NCBI RefSeq assembly: GCF_048128805.1
Contig: NC_136008.1
Span: forward strand, 16,905,572-16,969,571
DNA: 64,000 nucleotides
Origin: Centroberyx gerrardi
Taxonomy: Eukaryota > Chordata > Actinopteri > Beryciformes > Berycidae
Direction of reading: 5' to 3'
Positions 22,693 to 35,100 of the stretch are shown in pieces; position 1 is the stretch's first letter, and each line of letters starts with the position of its first letter. A program made the translations under genes and the position numbers. Below the pieces are notes generated by a model. That model saw nothing but the letters and a program-made list of their open reading frames with translations. It was not told the DNA's origin and ran no database searches.

Positions 22693-25423
22693 CTGTGGAA
22701 GCAGGTGACATCATTTTTAAAAAAAAAAGGCAAATAGGAGGTCACCGACTAATTTATTGTGCTGTTTTAGTGTTTGTGTTTACGTGTGTGGTTCTGTAAT
22801 CACAGGCTACTGTCTGCTCTCAGCTATAATAACTGCGCTCTCCCATGTTTTCAAAGTGTGAACCTATAAGAGCGGTGTGATTTCAGTCTTTAACAGACAG
22901 CGACTTCCTGTCAACGTGATGTAGGGGAGCAGGAACTTCAGCCGCACCGATAACAGCACTTCCCTGTGCTGCTGGCCCTGAGTCTTCTATTTTTATTACC
23001 TTCAGGGGAGCTGTGTGTTCAGTGTGTGAATGTTAGCTTTGGCCAATTTTCAACTATGGATATGGCTTTCTGTTGACAAAAGGCCATAATTTGTATACAG
23101 GCAAACAAGATGCAAACCAGCTCTGCCGTGTTGATATATAAAGTATTTAGACATGCAAATCCTGCAAGCTCCTACAGTCAGATGGGGTTTATCTTCTGAT
23201 AGAGTGTCTGTTTGTGTTGAACTGTGCCAATGTCAGCCTGACCCTACAGGAGAGTATGTTCAGTGCGGGCCAAGGCAATTCAAATTTAGCAGACACAGCA
23301 GAAGAGTTGCTGGGTAACACGCTGCACGCTATCATGGAAGTCGTGTAGATGACCCTAATGAAAGCCGTGCCTCGGACTTCCCTGTTTTTCTGAGGTGTGA
23401 GAGTCATTTGTTATTGTGGCTTGGGCTTCACTTAGAGGCTGGACAGAGAACGTTAAACATGTCACGGGTGCTTCAGCTTGTGTAATGTGTTGTGGGAGAA
23501 AATTATTATTTGCCCTGGAAGACACAGCCACAGGCTGCCTCTTAAAAGCAGTGATGAGCTGGTGGCCCAACATGTGAAGTGTAGCAGTAACTTTACAGTA
23601 GTTCTGAACCTAACAAATATGTTTTGCCATAACATGAAATGTTAGAGTGTCTGCGTCTTAACAGGCTTATGTTTTGATTTCAAAACAATAGCTTTAATAT
23701 GCCAATGAATCATTAGTCCTCAAGGTGAAAACAGTGTCAAATTGCAGTGATGCACAGTCCCTTTTCTCATGTTTGTACTCTGCTTCCTCAGACACTGAAA
23801 TGAGATACTTTGAATGTATTTTCATTAGAACAGACTCTACTATAAATCCTTGAACACGCTGCCCTGCAGGATGTTATTTTGTCTGACACACAGACACACC
23901 CACAGGTTTTTCAGGTAGGATTTCCTGTCTCAGATTTCTGGAATAACGAACAGGTTGCCCTTCCTCCTCACCCCATGTAAAGGAGGAATGTAAAACAGAC
24001 AGGACAGTGACTTGAAGTTTTTCCAAAGCATTTTGGGTTTCTCTACACAAAACATCTGAGCTCCAGAAGTTATGCTGCGGAGGATTCCCATGGCTCAGAG
24101 GGGATGTCAGTAGACTAATGAGTTTGTGAGAAAGACCCATAGTCCCATCCAAATGCTTTTTTACCTAACTTTATTGTTTATTGTCTTCCAATAGAATCAC
24201 ATTGTGATGAAATAATGATATTGAGTTATCATGATACACAATTCCGTTGTCTAAATTAATGATAGCAAAGCAAATACTAATTAAAATCTTTCAAAAATGA
24301 CATCTGAAACAAATTAGGGAATATTGTTTGAAAATTCGTTTTATTTTACGTTCCATTTTCAGTACGATGAACTAAATTTGATTATTTGACGTGATTTTGC
24401 ATGTTAGCAGATAACGTTATACATCCATATCAATAACTTCTTCTGATTAACTTGACATTGATTTTGTCCATATCACCCAGCCCTAAGTGAGAACATTTAG
24501 CATCCCACATATCAGTACTGATGCAGCAGTGTATTCTGTTTTACAGTTGATTTGAAGAAGAGCCGAGATAACAGTCCTGTTTTTGATTGACCTACATCAT
24601 ACCCGTTAATCGTAACTGTTCCTAGATACCAGCGGAAGTAATTAAAATAAATTCACACAATTGATAATATTTGTTTTCTCTGATCACTTCACCTGCCTGT
24701 CATTGATCTGATCTAATCAGGGGGTCATTGCTGTCCTAAAAAGCTTCCTGCAATGACAAGAGCTGGCTTTTGAATCTGAAGAGACTTTGCCTACCATGTT
24801 TACTTTCCTTCTGTTTACTGCACACAATGACCTACTGCCACTATCACCAACTGTGTTGATACTGCTTTGATTTATATGTGAAGACAACAACTTGACCTGT
24901 TTACTGACTGAGAGCCCCCACTTTCTATGGAGCACCATTTTTTTAACAATTCAATGATTACTTAACAGTCTTCAGTCAGCTTGGATATTGTGGAGTAGCA
25001 AAGTTACGCTTTGCAAGTGTTATAAGAGGGAAGACAGGCTGGCTCCTTTCATTTGTATAAGTCAATAGTTATAATCACTGAACAGGTGACTATTTGTTGA
25101 TGTGGCTCTTAAATTTAGGTTTTGGCTACCATAACTTTTTATATCTGCCCAAACCAGGCCTCAAAACGAGTCACATGTTAGAATATGTCATAAAGGCCTG
25201 AACAGGAATTTGGAAATGTGAGTGACTGGGTTTGAGGTGAAACATTTAGGGGCTTTTGTTGGCTTTTTCGGGGTTTCGTCGATATTCACGTGGAGTACAG
25301 CGAAACTAGAGACGGATAAACTTGTTTTCGTGTCTGCATACACTAACAAAGGAGACACAAGGTGCGAGAGGCGAACTTAGGCTACTCTAGTGCCTAGAGC
25401 TATTCCCAAGCAGGCAACACGTG

Positions 25424-25487
<64 letters not shown>

Positions 25488-26031
25488 CTGGTCACGCACA
25501 TTATTGATACACTTTAAATGATAAGAAAAAGATGAATGGCAGGAAAGGGAACCGACAGCCTATATTCTTATATGCTGTGATGGGAAATGGGCCTATATGT
25601 AACTGGCTGGAAATAACAACGCACTTGGGGTTTCTCAGTGCGGAAACCCCCCAGTGGAAATTCAGAAAGTTGGTAGTAGACTAGTAATTTCGGCACAGAT
25701 ATACTTTTGAGTTATATCAACTGAATAGGCTACTTTATTGTATAGAGTATTGTCTATAGTACATAAAAAAGGGAAAATAAATTTCCTTCTAGTTCAATCA
25801 CTAGCCACGGTAATGCAGTCTCTAATAGTCATAATTACAAAAAGTTAAGGCAAATAAGCCAGTGCCTTACTTTAATGAAGTAAAACTGAAAATAAAACTG
25901 CCGTTGTGACAATATAACAACTGGGCAGCAACTAATCAACCAATCACATGCTTTGGGATACCATTCCAACAAAATAAATATTCCAATTAAAGAAAAAAAA
26001 TAACATCAGACTGCTTTAAAATGGTACTTAC
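22693..26031. other. Intron 1 of the BTG-like gene
   Basis: No coding exon seen. The main feature is a 62-base (TG)n microsatellite at 25425-25486. Confidence 0.55.
25425..25486. repeat. (TG)n microsatellite
   Basis: 62 bases of uninterrupted TG, the longest GT tract in the window. Confidence 0.97.
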
Positions 26032-26250
26032 GTTACAAGGTGCCCAGGCTTTGTGAATATCCAGCAATGTGACGGTCGACCCGGTTGTTTTCTCTTATCG
26101 TGGCTGGCTGTGCTGGTGTGGTGTGCGGAGTTATTATGGTCAGCACATGTTGCTTCCTTGTTCTCAGTTCTTGGTCTCGGCAGTCCACGTTCCCGACTGC
26201 TGCAACAGAAACGTAACATTACCGTCAGCGTGACTCACTTCCTTTACTCA
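26032..26250 (-). other. Probable non-coding first exon of the BTG-like gene
   Basis: On the minus strand the sequence CACCTTGTAAC is followed at 26031 by a strong donor GTAAGTACC. The upstream DNA is relatively CpG-rich, as expected for a promoter-proximal 5' UTR exon. The next acceptor is the one just before the ATG, giving an intron of about 3.3 kb. The transcription start is not visible. The 63-codon open frame in it is not conserved-looking. Confidence 0.55.
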
Positions 26251-26689
26251 GCGCGGTGAGCAATAGCTGACTCCCCTTTCACAACTGTCACACCCAGGGC
26301 CAAATATGGACAGCCGAGGTAAACAGCTGAACTAGGGATTTTTACTTTGTTACAACTCGGGTTGTTCGTCCCTGAAGGAAAAAAATCTCCATAATATTCC
26401 TCTGATTGTTATGTCTTAACCGTGGTATAGCCTAGTGAGATTTGAGTGTCCTTGTCATACTTCATGGTGTTTTTATCCCTTATGGTGTCATTATAATATT
26501 CTTGCTATCCTAAAGACAGTTGAAGTGCGTCCGTGGCACTCACTAGTGAGATTATATTATCGCTTTATGATAGTTTTATCTCCTGGTATCACAATAGCAG
26601 TTGAGGTTTTCATGGGAGTTTTTTCCTTGTTCTCTTCTTGGGTCCAGATTTGGGGGTGTTGTCTTTTCTTTCTTTCATTTTTTTTTAAA

Positions 26690-26766
26690 TTAAAATGTGG
26701 GTGTGTGAAGCCCTTTGAGACTGTAACCGTGACTAAGGGCTAAACAAATACATATGACTTGACAAA
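26690..26766 (+). mobile_element. 3' tail of a fish LINE (L2/Rex-type)
   Basis: The run GTGAAGCCCTTTGAGACTGT followed by GACTAAGGGCTAAACAAATA is the familiar 3' end of fish non-LTR elements, just before a short polyA-like tail. The preceding 250 bases are probably more of its 3' part. Confidence 0.6.
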
Positions 26767-26787
26767 TAGTTCTGCTGATAGTTATGT

Positions 26788-27143
26788 GATATTTGTTGGG
26801 CTAACGATTTTCATCATCTGTTAACTTAAGGATTTCCTTTTTCAATTAATCAACTAATCATTTAGTCACAAATAATGACACATAATAATGACAGATGCCT
26901 ACCAGAGCCCAAAGTGATGTCTTAAAGTTTCTAACTTAGTCTGACCAGCAGCCAGAAAAACCCCAAAGTATTAATTTTATGATATGAAACAGAGAAAAGC
27001 AAGCAAATGTTTGTGAAGCTGTAACCAGCAAATGTTAGGTTGTATTTGACAAATGACTAAAACCTTAATCGATTATCAAAATTTGAATCAATTAATTTTC
27101 TGTCGATCGACTAATCAATTAATCAACTTCGTTTCAGCACTAC
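26788..27143 (-). mobile_element. Non-autonomous repeat with ATTAATCGATT-type ends
   Basis: Both ends are made of AATTAATCAACTAATCATT-like and ATCGACTAATCAATTAATCA-like strings that are rough inverted copies. The interior is non-coding. This matches a very common fish interspersed repeat; read on the minus strand it starts GTGCTGAAACGAAG. Confidence 0.6.
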
Positions 27144-27499
27144 ATATATTTATAATTATCTTCTAAACTGTATTTTGGGATTAGTGTAGTTCTTTTTGTA
27201 AGCAGTTGGCTAATACCATGTAAATTGTCTTTTTCTATGCACACATCTGCAATGAACTGTCCTATAAATTCCTATTTAAAGCACACAGTGCTCTTTTGAC
27301 TGCAGAGCAGCAGCAATAATGAGCTGTGAGTCAATATGTTTAAAATCAATACAACACCATAAATGCCACCAGTTCGCAGCAACACAGACTGAAGGACTGC
27401 AGCCTCAAATCACTGTGTACAGGCCTTATCAATAGCAATTAGCAGCATGGGGGCGGCTGTATGGTATTACATGGAGAGCAACTCAATTTATTGTTTTCA

Positions 27500-27528
27500 C
27501 TCCGTATCGCCTTCCCTTTGTCAGCACT

Positions 27529-27563
<35 letters not shown>

Positions 27564-27601
27564 ACGCCAGAGAGAGAGTGAGTGAGTGAGAGAGAGAGAG
27601 T

Positions 27602-27637
<36 letters not shown>

Positions 27638-28471
27638 TAACAATTCAAAAACACTGCATTGTGTGAAATCCTTCAGGATTGCCCAAAATATTATTATTAG
27701 TAGTAGCATTAGTGTTAGTATTAGTATTCATTCAGTGTTTGATTTATCTTTGAATGTTCTTATTGTAATAATAGAAAGAATAAGAATAATGTTATTATCA
27801 TTATTATTATTATTATTATTATTATTGTGTAATAATTATGTTCCAAAATTGCTATCATGGGTCTTGCCAGATCACATTGATAGAAGTGTTGCATTTCACT
27901 CCACATAAGAGACTGTTTCTCTTTGTGGCCACTAGAGAGCAGGCTGGTTTCTTCTCTCTCTCAATTCAAATTCAGTTAAAAAAAATTGGCATGTTTCTAA
28001 AGCACATTGTAATAAAATACTAAAGAGAAACATAATAGAATTAGTAAGAGTGCCTGGAGACTATGGCCTAAGACTGGATCCTAATTCTAGGATTTTTTTT
28101 TCTATTTGTGTAATTGAGTTAGTATTTAATACTTCATGAACAAGTCATTAGCTGATTATTGGTTCTTAGCTTGTCACTAGAGGAAACATATTTGGCTTGA
28201 AGTAAAAGTATTTTTTTGTTTTCAAATTCTTATTTCTTTCTCACTTTTCTTTCGTTACCCATCCCACTCTTGTGCCCCCTTTCTTCTTTCTTTCTTTCTT
28301 TCTTTCTTTCTCTCTCCCGTCAGTTCTTCTGGACCGAGGTAATGTCGGTGCAGACAGGTAGAGGACAGTGTGTCAGATATCAGTCTAGATTCTTCTTCCC
28401 TCTGTCTCTCACCCCCCTCTGCTGGATCATAGTCCCTGCCCTAGATGCCAACTCAAGAGTAAATGATTGCA

Positions 28472-28511
<40 letters not shown>

Positions 28512-28640
28512 GGTGAGAGCGAGCAAGCGAGAGAAAGAGAGAGAGGCCTCATGACATGAGGCAATTAGAGAGAGGGAGAAAGTGTTGGAAAGTCTGATAT
28601 TGATTAACATTATTTTGAAAACCGCTGAAAATTAAATTGC

Positions 28641-28678
<38 letters not shown>

Positions 28679-29377
28679 CTCTCTCTTGCTCATCTTGACC
28701 TCCTTCCCACTCCATTTTCTTGGACTAAACCTCTGCAGGCCATTCCAGTAGTTGACTGTAAGACTGATTGCATTTTTCTTTTACACTGCCTTTAAACAAG
28801 CAATTAATTTGCTCACTGAGTTATGGGTTGTTTGGCTTCTTTCTCCAATTAAGCCTGATGTAGCGTTTAAGACCTAAGACTGGTCTGGCTTCTGCAGAAC
28901 TTTCTCCATCTGAAAACTATTGATTTCCACTGTCAGTATGTCGTTTGTGTGCTCCTCAAGCAGCGCAAGGATATCTGAGTGCGAAACACACAGGGACACT
29001 TCATACACACATGCACCGCTTGTAGATATTTCTCATAAGTGTCACGACTTTGTAGATAAGTATCGGGAACGAAATCACTTGACCTCGAAATGTGATTGTT
29101 CTTTTTCAGGAACGGCTACTCCCTGAATGTGTCTGGTGGTATCAATGATGCCCACACGCATACACCACATGCACCCCGCTTCGCCTTTAAAAACATATTG
29201 ATTTCTCCCTTTCGCAGGGAGCTTAATGCGATCGATCGGCCAGGCCCTTTCAAGATCAGCGCCAGTATAAGCATCTCTTCCCCTAACACACATGCTGCCT
29301 CTTTCCCCTCAGGTAATGATTGTCCTTGGGCAGGGGAATAGTTTGTCAGCATTAGGAGCGGAGCGTTTCTCGTGGAA

Positions 29378-29434
<57 letters not shown>

Positions 29435-31457
29435 CAGTAATGTGGTTAAGTATGGAATGTATATTTGCCGCTTTAACAAAGGTAAGAGTGAATGCTGCAC
29501 ACACCTCCTTTGACCTTTATTTTCCCCCCCTCCCCCGCCTTCCTCAGCTCCCCACTCCACCTCTCAGTGGGTCGATACCTATTTGTATTTGCAATGCATT
29601 AGACCAGTGCCGCCTTTTTAGATTTAAAAAGTTGGCTTTACTCAGTGTGGTGCTTTGCGGTCAGATCACACCAACAAGATAGATAGGTTTTTTAGAAACG
29701 TGAAGTGACAATTTTTGACACTTTTTCTAACCTTTTACAACCTTTTTCCAATATTTCCTTATTAAGATCAGTTAGATTTCATTCATCCTAACTGACAACC
29801 AGAAATAAGGACCTATATTGCATGAAATTAAATTACATTAAAGAAATTATAATAGTGCAAGGTGTAGAAGGCCCCCAATCCCCACCCCTAAAAACTAAGA
29901 ACATCATTTTGAAATTACTCCCTTTTTGATTGGAATTGTTACTGTGCAGTGTTTTTGAAAAAACAGTCAAACCTTCCCGTTCGGCAAACATTCGGCTACA
30001 GGTGGGTTAGGTTGCAGTGCAAATTGATGTCGACATTTTCTCCCCACTCGCTTTAGGACTGTTTTCTCAATAGAAATCATAAATCAACAAGAAATCCTCA
30101 GTAATTTCTCAGTAGATTTAATTTTGGTTTCTGACATTTTAATTGCCTATAGTTCAGTCCCTCTCCTTGGTTCATACGGTTGCAGTATAAACACCGCTCA
30201 CATAATAGCTCTGCTCATAGTACAAGTGGAAAAAGAATAGACAAAGCAGTGAAGTAAAGTAAATGTAGCCTACAATAGCCTTTAACTGATCCCCTGCTTG
30301 TCCCAAACTTGTGTCTCTGTCTTCTATTTGGAAAGCTTGCAAAGTGCGTTTCCTTGCATTTCAAAATAAATTTCATTAAGCTATATTTTATCTTTAGTGT
30401 AACTTTATAAAGATGCAACCATTAATGCTTATTACTTCATATTAATTTTCAAACACAAGAATGCTCTTTTTTTTCTCATTGTTTTTATCTTTTATGGTGT
30501 TTTTTTTAAAGCCCACTGCTCCTATATTTTTCATTGTTTTGTTTGAACTTCATGCTAAAATTCCTTGTAGCGTGACCTCCCATAACAGAGTAAATATTAG
30601 ACTTTTGAGTTTGATGTAAGACATGTTTATGCAAACTAGAGCCTATAATACTGCATAAATATTGGAGGACAGTGTGTGTAATGTAGAGCAATTAAAACGT
30701 ATGCAATTATGTGCTCAGAGATAGTGGAGTGGTTAAGTTCCTCGTCTCTGGAAGCGCACATACTGTTTCCCCCGCTGGCCTTCGATTGAAACCTGCCTGC
30801 TTTCTCTCCTTTAACTCCCCTGCTCTTTCTCTCTCTTTCTCTCTCTACTCTCCCACTGTCTCAATGAAACAATTAACACAGTTAAGGTGAGTGGACCGCC
30901 CACTCTCCTCCTTTGAGAAAAAAAAAAAAAAAAGCAGCTGGTATAATAGCCTGCTTTATAACCCACAACACAACTCTAGAGTTGTCTTTATTATGAAACA
31001 CTTCACCTGTATGTCAGCAGTTGCCATGGAGATTTTGTACAGATATGGGAGGCTTTGCTTAATGGTCTGACCTTAACCTTGCACTTTCTCGATTGTATGG
31101 TTTCATGATGTTACAAATACATGGGCATACTTTATACAGCAAATCAATATTTCAAAAGCAATCTATCAACCTCCTCTTACCTTTGGCACAAACCTGAATC
31201 GACCCTATTCTAGCACATTCCATATTCCATAAATATTGATTCATCCCTCTCAAACGACGAAAAAATAATCTAGCCAGCAAAAGGTGTGCTTTGATTAAAA
31301 TATTGTTTTCCTGTTCAAATGAAGTAGATTTCAATATGATGTTTTTGAAATGCATGTAGATGGCCAAGTCTTTGCCACAGCCTTGAACCAACATTTACAA
31401 ACCTTTCCCCTCCCCCATCTGCATTTCTCTCGCTGCCCCTTTTTGCCCCTCCGTCCT

Positions 31458-31541
<84 letters not shown>

Positions 31542-32170
31542 GCAAGCTGTGTCTCTTTCCTGTGCTGGGGGGCCAGCGGAGGGGAAGTGCACAGAGAAGG
31601 AAAGCACTCTGAGTTCAAGTGCACAGGCTTAAAGACATGGCTGGCTTTAACAAAGGGGAATGACAAGGGAAAAACAGAAGTGGAAAGGCAAGATAATAAA
31701 CTATTGACAAAGCAGCTGTGTACATGGAGGCAGTATGGAGATCATTTCAAAAAGGGGGGAAATTTGAAAAAAAGAAAAAAAAAACGTGAACAGGAAAAGG
31801 GAGAAAAAATGTCTCCTCCCCTTTTCCTCTCTCCACTTATACTCCTCCTATTCCCTCCCACCTTCCTTTCCGAAGATATTCCTTTTTCTCTTTCAATCTC
31901 TGTCCCTCCCTCTCTCCCTCGCTCCTTCATTCCTACCCTGCATGCATGCACACATACACACACTCACACACATGCACACGCACACACACACACACACACG
32001 ATGAATGATGCCTTCTCTCTCTCCCTCCCTCCCTCTCTCGCATTCTCTTTCTTTCTCGCTCTCTCGGTTGCACCACCAAGACTTTTTTCCCTTCTGTGTG
32101 TTTTGTCCTCTCGGTAGCGTATGGTTGAACCGGTTCTGCACAGCTTCAACACATGCTATCCCAGTCACAA
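27500..32170. repeat. Microsatellite-rich stretch
   Basis: Dense simple repeats: GT at about 27531-27561, GA at 27569-27632, ATT at 27800-27826, CTTT at 28283-28312, GT/GA at 28471-28511, CTTT at 28639-28678, CT at 29381-29430, CT at 31459-31539 (81 bases) and CA at 31946-32000. No supported gene; the long open frames over the CT/GA tracts (for example 31350-32117) encode only Ser/Leu or Arg/Glu runs. Confidence 0.85.
30712..30815 (+). mobile_element. Possible tRNA-derived SINE fragment
   Basis: TAGTGGAGTGGTTAAGT resembles an A box, and GGCCTTCGATTGAAACCTGC, about 45 bases on, resembles a degenerate B box. No cloverleaf could be completed. Low confidence. Confidence 0.3.
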
Positions 32171-35100
32171 ACTGAGCAGCAGCTCTGTCTGCCTCTCACT
32201 TGCTGCCTGTGACTGATCTGCTGCCTTTTCTTCTTTACTTTCACACCATTGATTTCCTTTGTCCAGTAGACATTTTCCCCCTTCAAAGTCCTGAGAACGG
32301 AGGGGCGAAGAAAAGAGAAACGGTGTCCGAGGAAGAGGAGATGAGGCAAAACCGGAGAAAATGTGACGAATGGATAGGCATAAGGCTGGAGTGAAATACG
32401 GATGCAAGGCTGCAAGTCAAGAGGGAAAGCACTAACTACAGAGTGAGGAAGAGGGGAGAGAGACGAAGAATCAAGTTGGAATCGGGGGGAAAATTGCGGG
32501 AAAAGGTAAAAAAAAAAAAGCTGACTTATGCGACTTAAGCTGGAATTGTCTCATATTTTCGCATTTCCCCCTTTTTCTGTTATTTTGTAAGAAAAGTATG
32601 TATGTACGCATATTATTTGTGTTTTTCATGAATCTTACTGTCTGTGTCTTCTTGGTTTCTGTGTTTTGCTTTTTTCCGCTCTGGTACAAAAACTGTTTCT
32701 GTCGGTTTGTGTACTTAAAGTCATTTTCCTTCCTCCCACTCCCGTTGGAACATTTTCCCCGTCTCCACGTTTCTCCTTCTCTCTTCTCTCCTGCAAACTG
32801 AAATCCAGCCATCTCTTTCATGTTGTATATTTGTTTTAGAGAAAATATTTCTTACTGAAAGCGCCCTTATCTGAAATTAAGGTTAGTATCTGGCGAAGGC
32901 TCGGCCTGGTTTTTGGGCCCAGTTGTGAGGACGAACGGGAAGGAAGAACGGGGTCGGGGCACTCACTTTGTGCCATGATTGTGTTTGATCACTGTCTTTG
33001 TAAATCCTTATGCGTACTGTATTTGTGTAATCTGTTACTGAGTGTTTTCTGCCTAGTTGTGGTTCTTAGTTTCAGCCAATATTAAACTGGATAAAGGATG
33101 ACATTGAGTAACTGCATTATTGGGGTATCATCCTCCCCACTTTGGAATTGACACCTCCCACCCTCTACTTCCCCTTACTGTTTGTTTGTGTTCTCAGTAT
33201 TGTCTGCCTGTTACATTGCACATTACCAAACCTCATCTGTATGTCTGTCACTGTCCGCTGACATAGTGGCCGAACTTACAGCTCTGAGTATCTTTTTGTG
33301 TTGTGCCCATGCAGCTCGCAGCTCGCCCTCGCTGTCCCGTTTGTTCTCAGCCTTGCCTCCATTGTTTAATATGGACAAGTTGGCTGTGGCTGTCCATCCC
33401 CGCGTGTGTGCACAAGGACCTGCGATATATATCCTCATTCCATCCACGCTCTTAACAAGCCTGTCCATCTCCATGGAGACCTGATAGGAGCTCTCAGCCC
33501 CTGTACTTTTAACTACATGCAAACTCACAAAGATGCCCCAGTTGTCACCCTGCCAGGGTGCACCATTTGGCAGAGGGCAGAAAGGGGGTTTTCCTGATAG
33601 GGAGTCATCAGAGGGTGACTGTAGGGATGGTGGTGGTCTTGATAGCCGTGTCCGAAGGGCTTTGTGTCTGAACGGAGGTTTATCTCAGGACTTACTAATG
33701 GAACCAAAGTCCCAGACAGCCTGCCCTGATGATCGCTGGCTGGTTCCTGCCTATAGTCAGGGTTTAGCAAAGGCCCGTTGGCTGAAAAGCGCAGTTAGAC
33801 CGCTACTCTTTTGTGTTGTCAGGTGAACTCAGCTAAGCTGTGGCTGCTTTGCCATCGTTCTGTGCATCTCAAGCTATTCATTCTCTATCAGCATCTCAGC
33901 AGAATGCTATCAGTTAATAAAAACACAAAGTTGCCTGTCAAATGCTGATCAATTTTATTCAGGTGTTATGATAGTTTCCACGGTCTGTTGCAGAACACCC
34001 TCAGTGGCTCATTGTGTGCTGCTGTGGTAGTATGACAGCATATCATAACACTTAAAGCATATCGGCACTCCATTGCGTCTTCACAGTGCTGATTCTTCAC
34101 AGCGATCATAACAATGCTGAATACCTTGCCTGTAATAGTGGATTACCCTGGCTCATTGTACTGACAGTGATTGTATCAGTTATTTAAAACCTCTTCAACT
34201 CGAGGCTGCCGCTTACTGGTCCCAGCACATCTAAACTTTAGAGTGCAGAGGAGGCCATTAATGTGTTTCACTTTATAAAAAATAACTCGGCCTTCCCTAT
34301 CAATTATGTAGCTCTGGTGTGAAGAGGAGGGAAAGGGCCACACTCAACAGGCAACAGGGTCCAGTATGGAGGGAAAGCACTGCAGCATGTGACCGCTGTG
34401 GATGTACTAACGCTCTCACGGTCTGTGTGAGAGCTATTCCCCCTGGACTCAGTGTTCCAGTTGCATCAGTGTTTGTCTGCCTTCTCTAGGACATGGGGCT
34501 GAAATGGGGCTGGAGCTGAGAGAGCTCCATCTGGATATCCATAGGGCTTTCCTGCTTCATAAGCACAGCACTGGTAATGTGTTACTCTGCCTCACTGCCA
34601 CACAGAATGAAGTTTTGGTGTTTTGTTCCAGCTCCCAGGAAGTGTATGTCCTATTATTATTTTCAGTAAGTCTGTCCATTTCATAACTGTAGATGCTTGC
34701 TGTCTTTTCAGATAGAGAATTTCTGATACACAACAGGATGCCTCTATTCAACCATCCTTTAAAAATGGTATTTTCCCTTTCTAGTTCAAGGTCAAGAGAG
34801 ATGTTGAGGTGTTGCTGTTATTGTACGCAGCGGAGCTTCAACAGAACTCTTTTGATATTGTGCTCAAGAATTACACCGACAACACGCTGGGCAACAGATA
34901 AAAGAGCGGAGGCTTTGAGCTATTTAAGAATTCCTGAACAAAGAAGTTTTATTCTATTTGATACAACAACCATCTTTCATTTTGCCCAAATTTTTATTTT
35001 AAAGTCTATACCAATATTATTATATTTCTCTCAGTTCACATACTTAGTCATTTCATCCATATGACTTAAAGCTACAGTAGGTAAGATTATTATTTTTTAT

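Noticed and set aside
22688..22714. Upstream Met codons for the BTG-like protein
   Set aside because: They lie in the intron before the CCACAG acceptor; the spliced exon begins just before MKREV.
24125..24150. Reverse-strand CTATGGGTCT resembling the mir-99 star strand
   Set aside because: No complementary mature arm within hairpin distance and wrong strand for the cluster.
31350..32117. 255-codon open frame, the longest in the window
   Set aside because: It runs through (CT)n and (CA)n tracts and encodes Ser/Leu and Thr/His runs; no domain, no splice logic.
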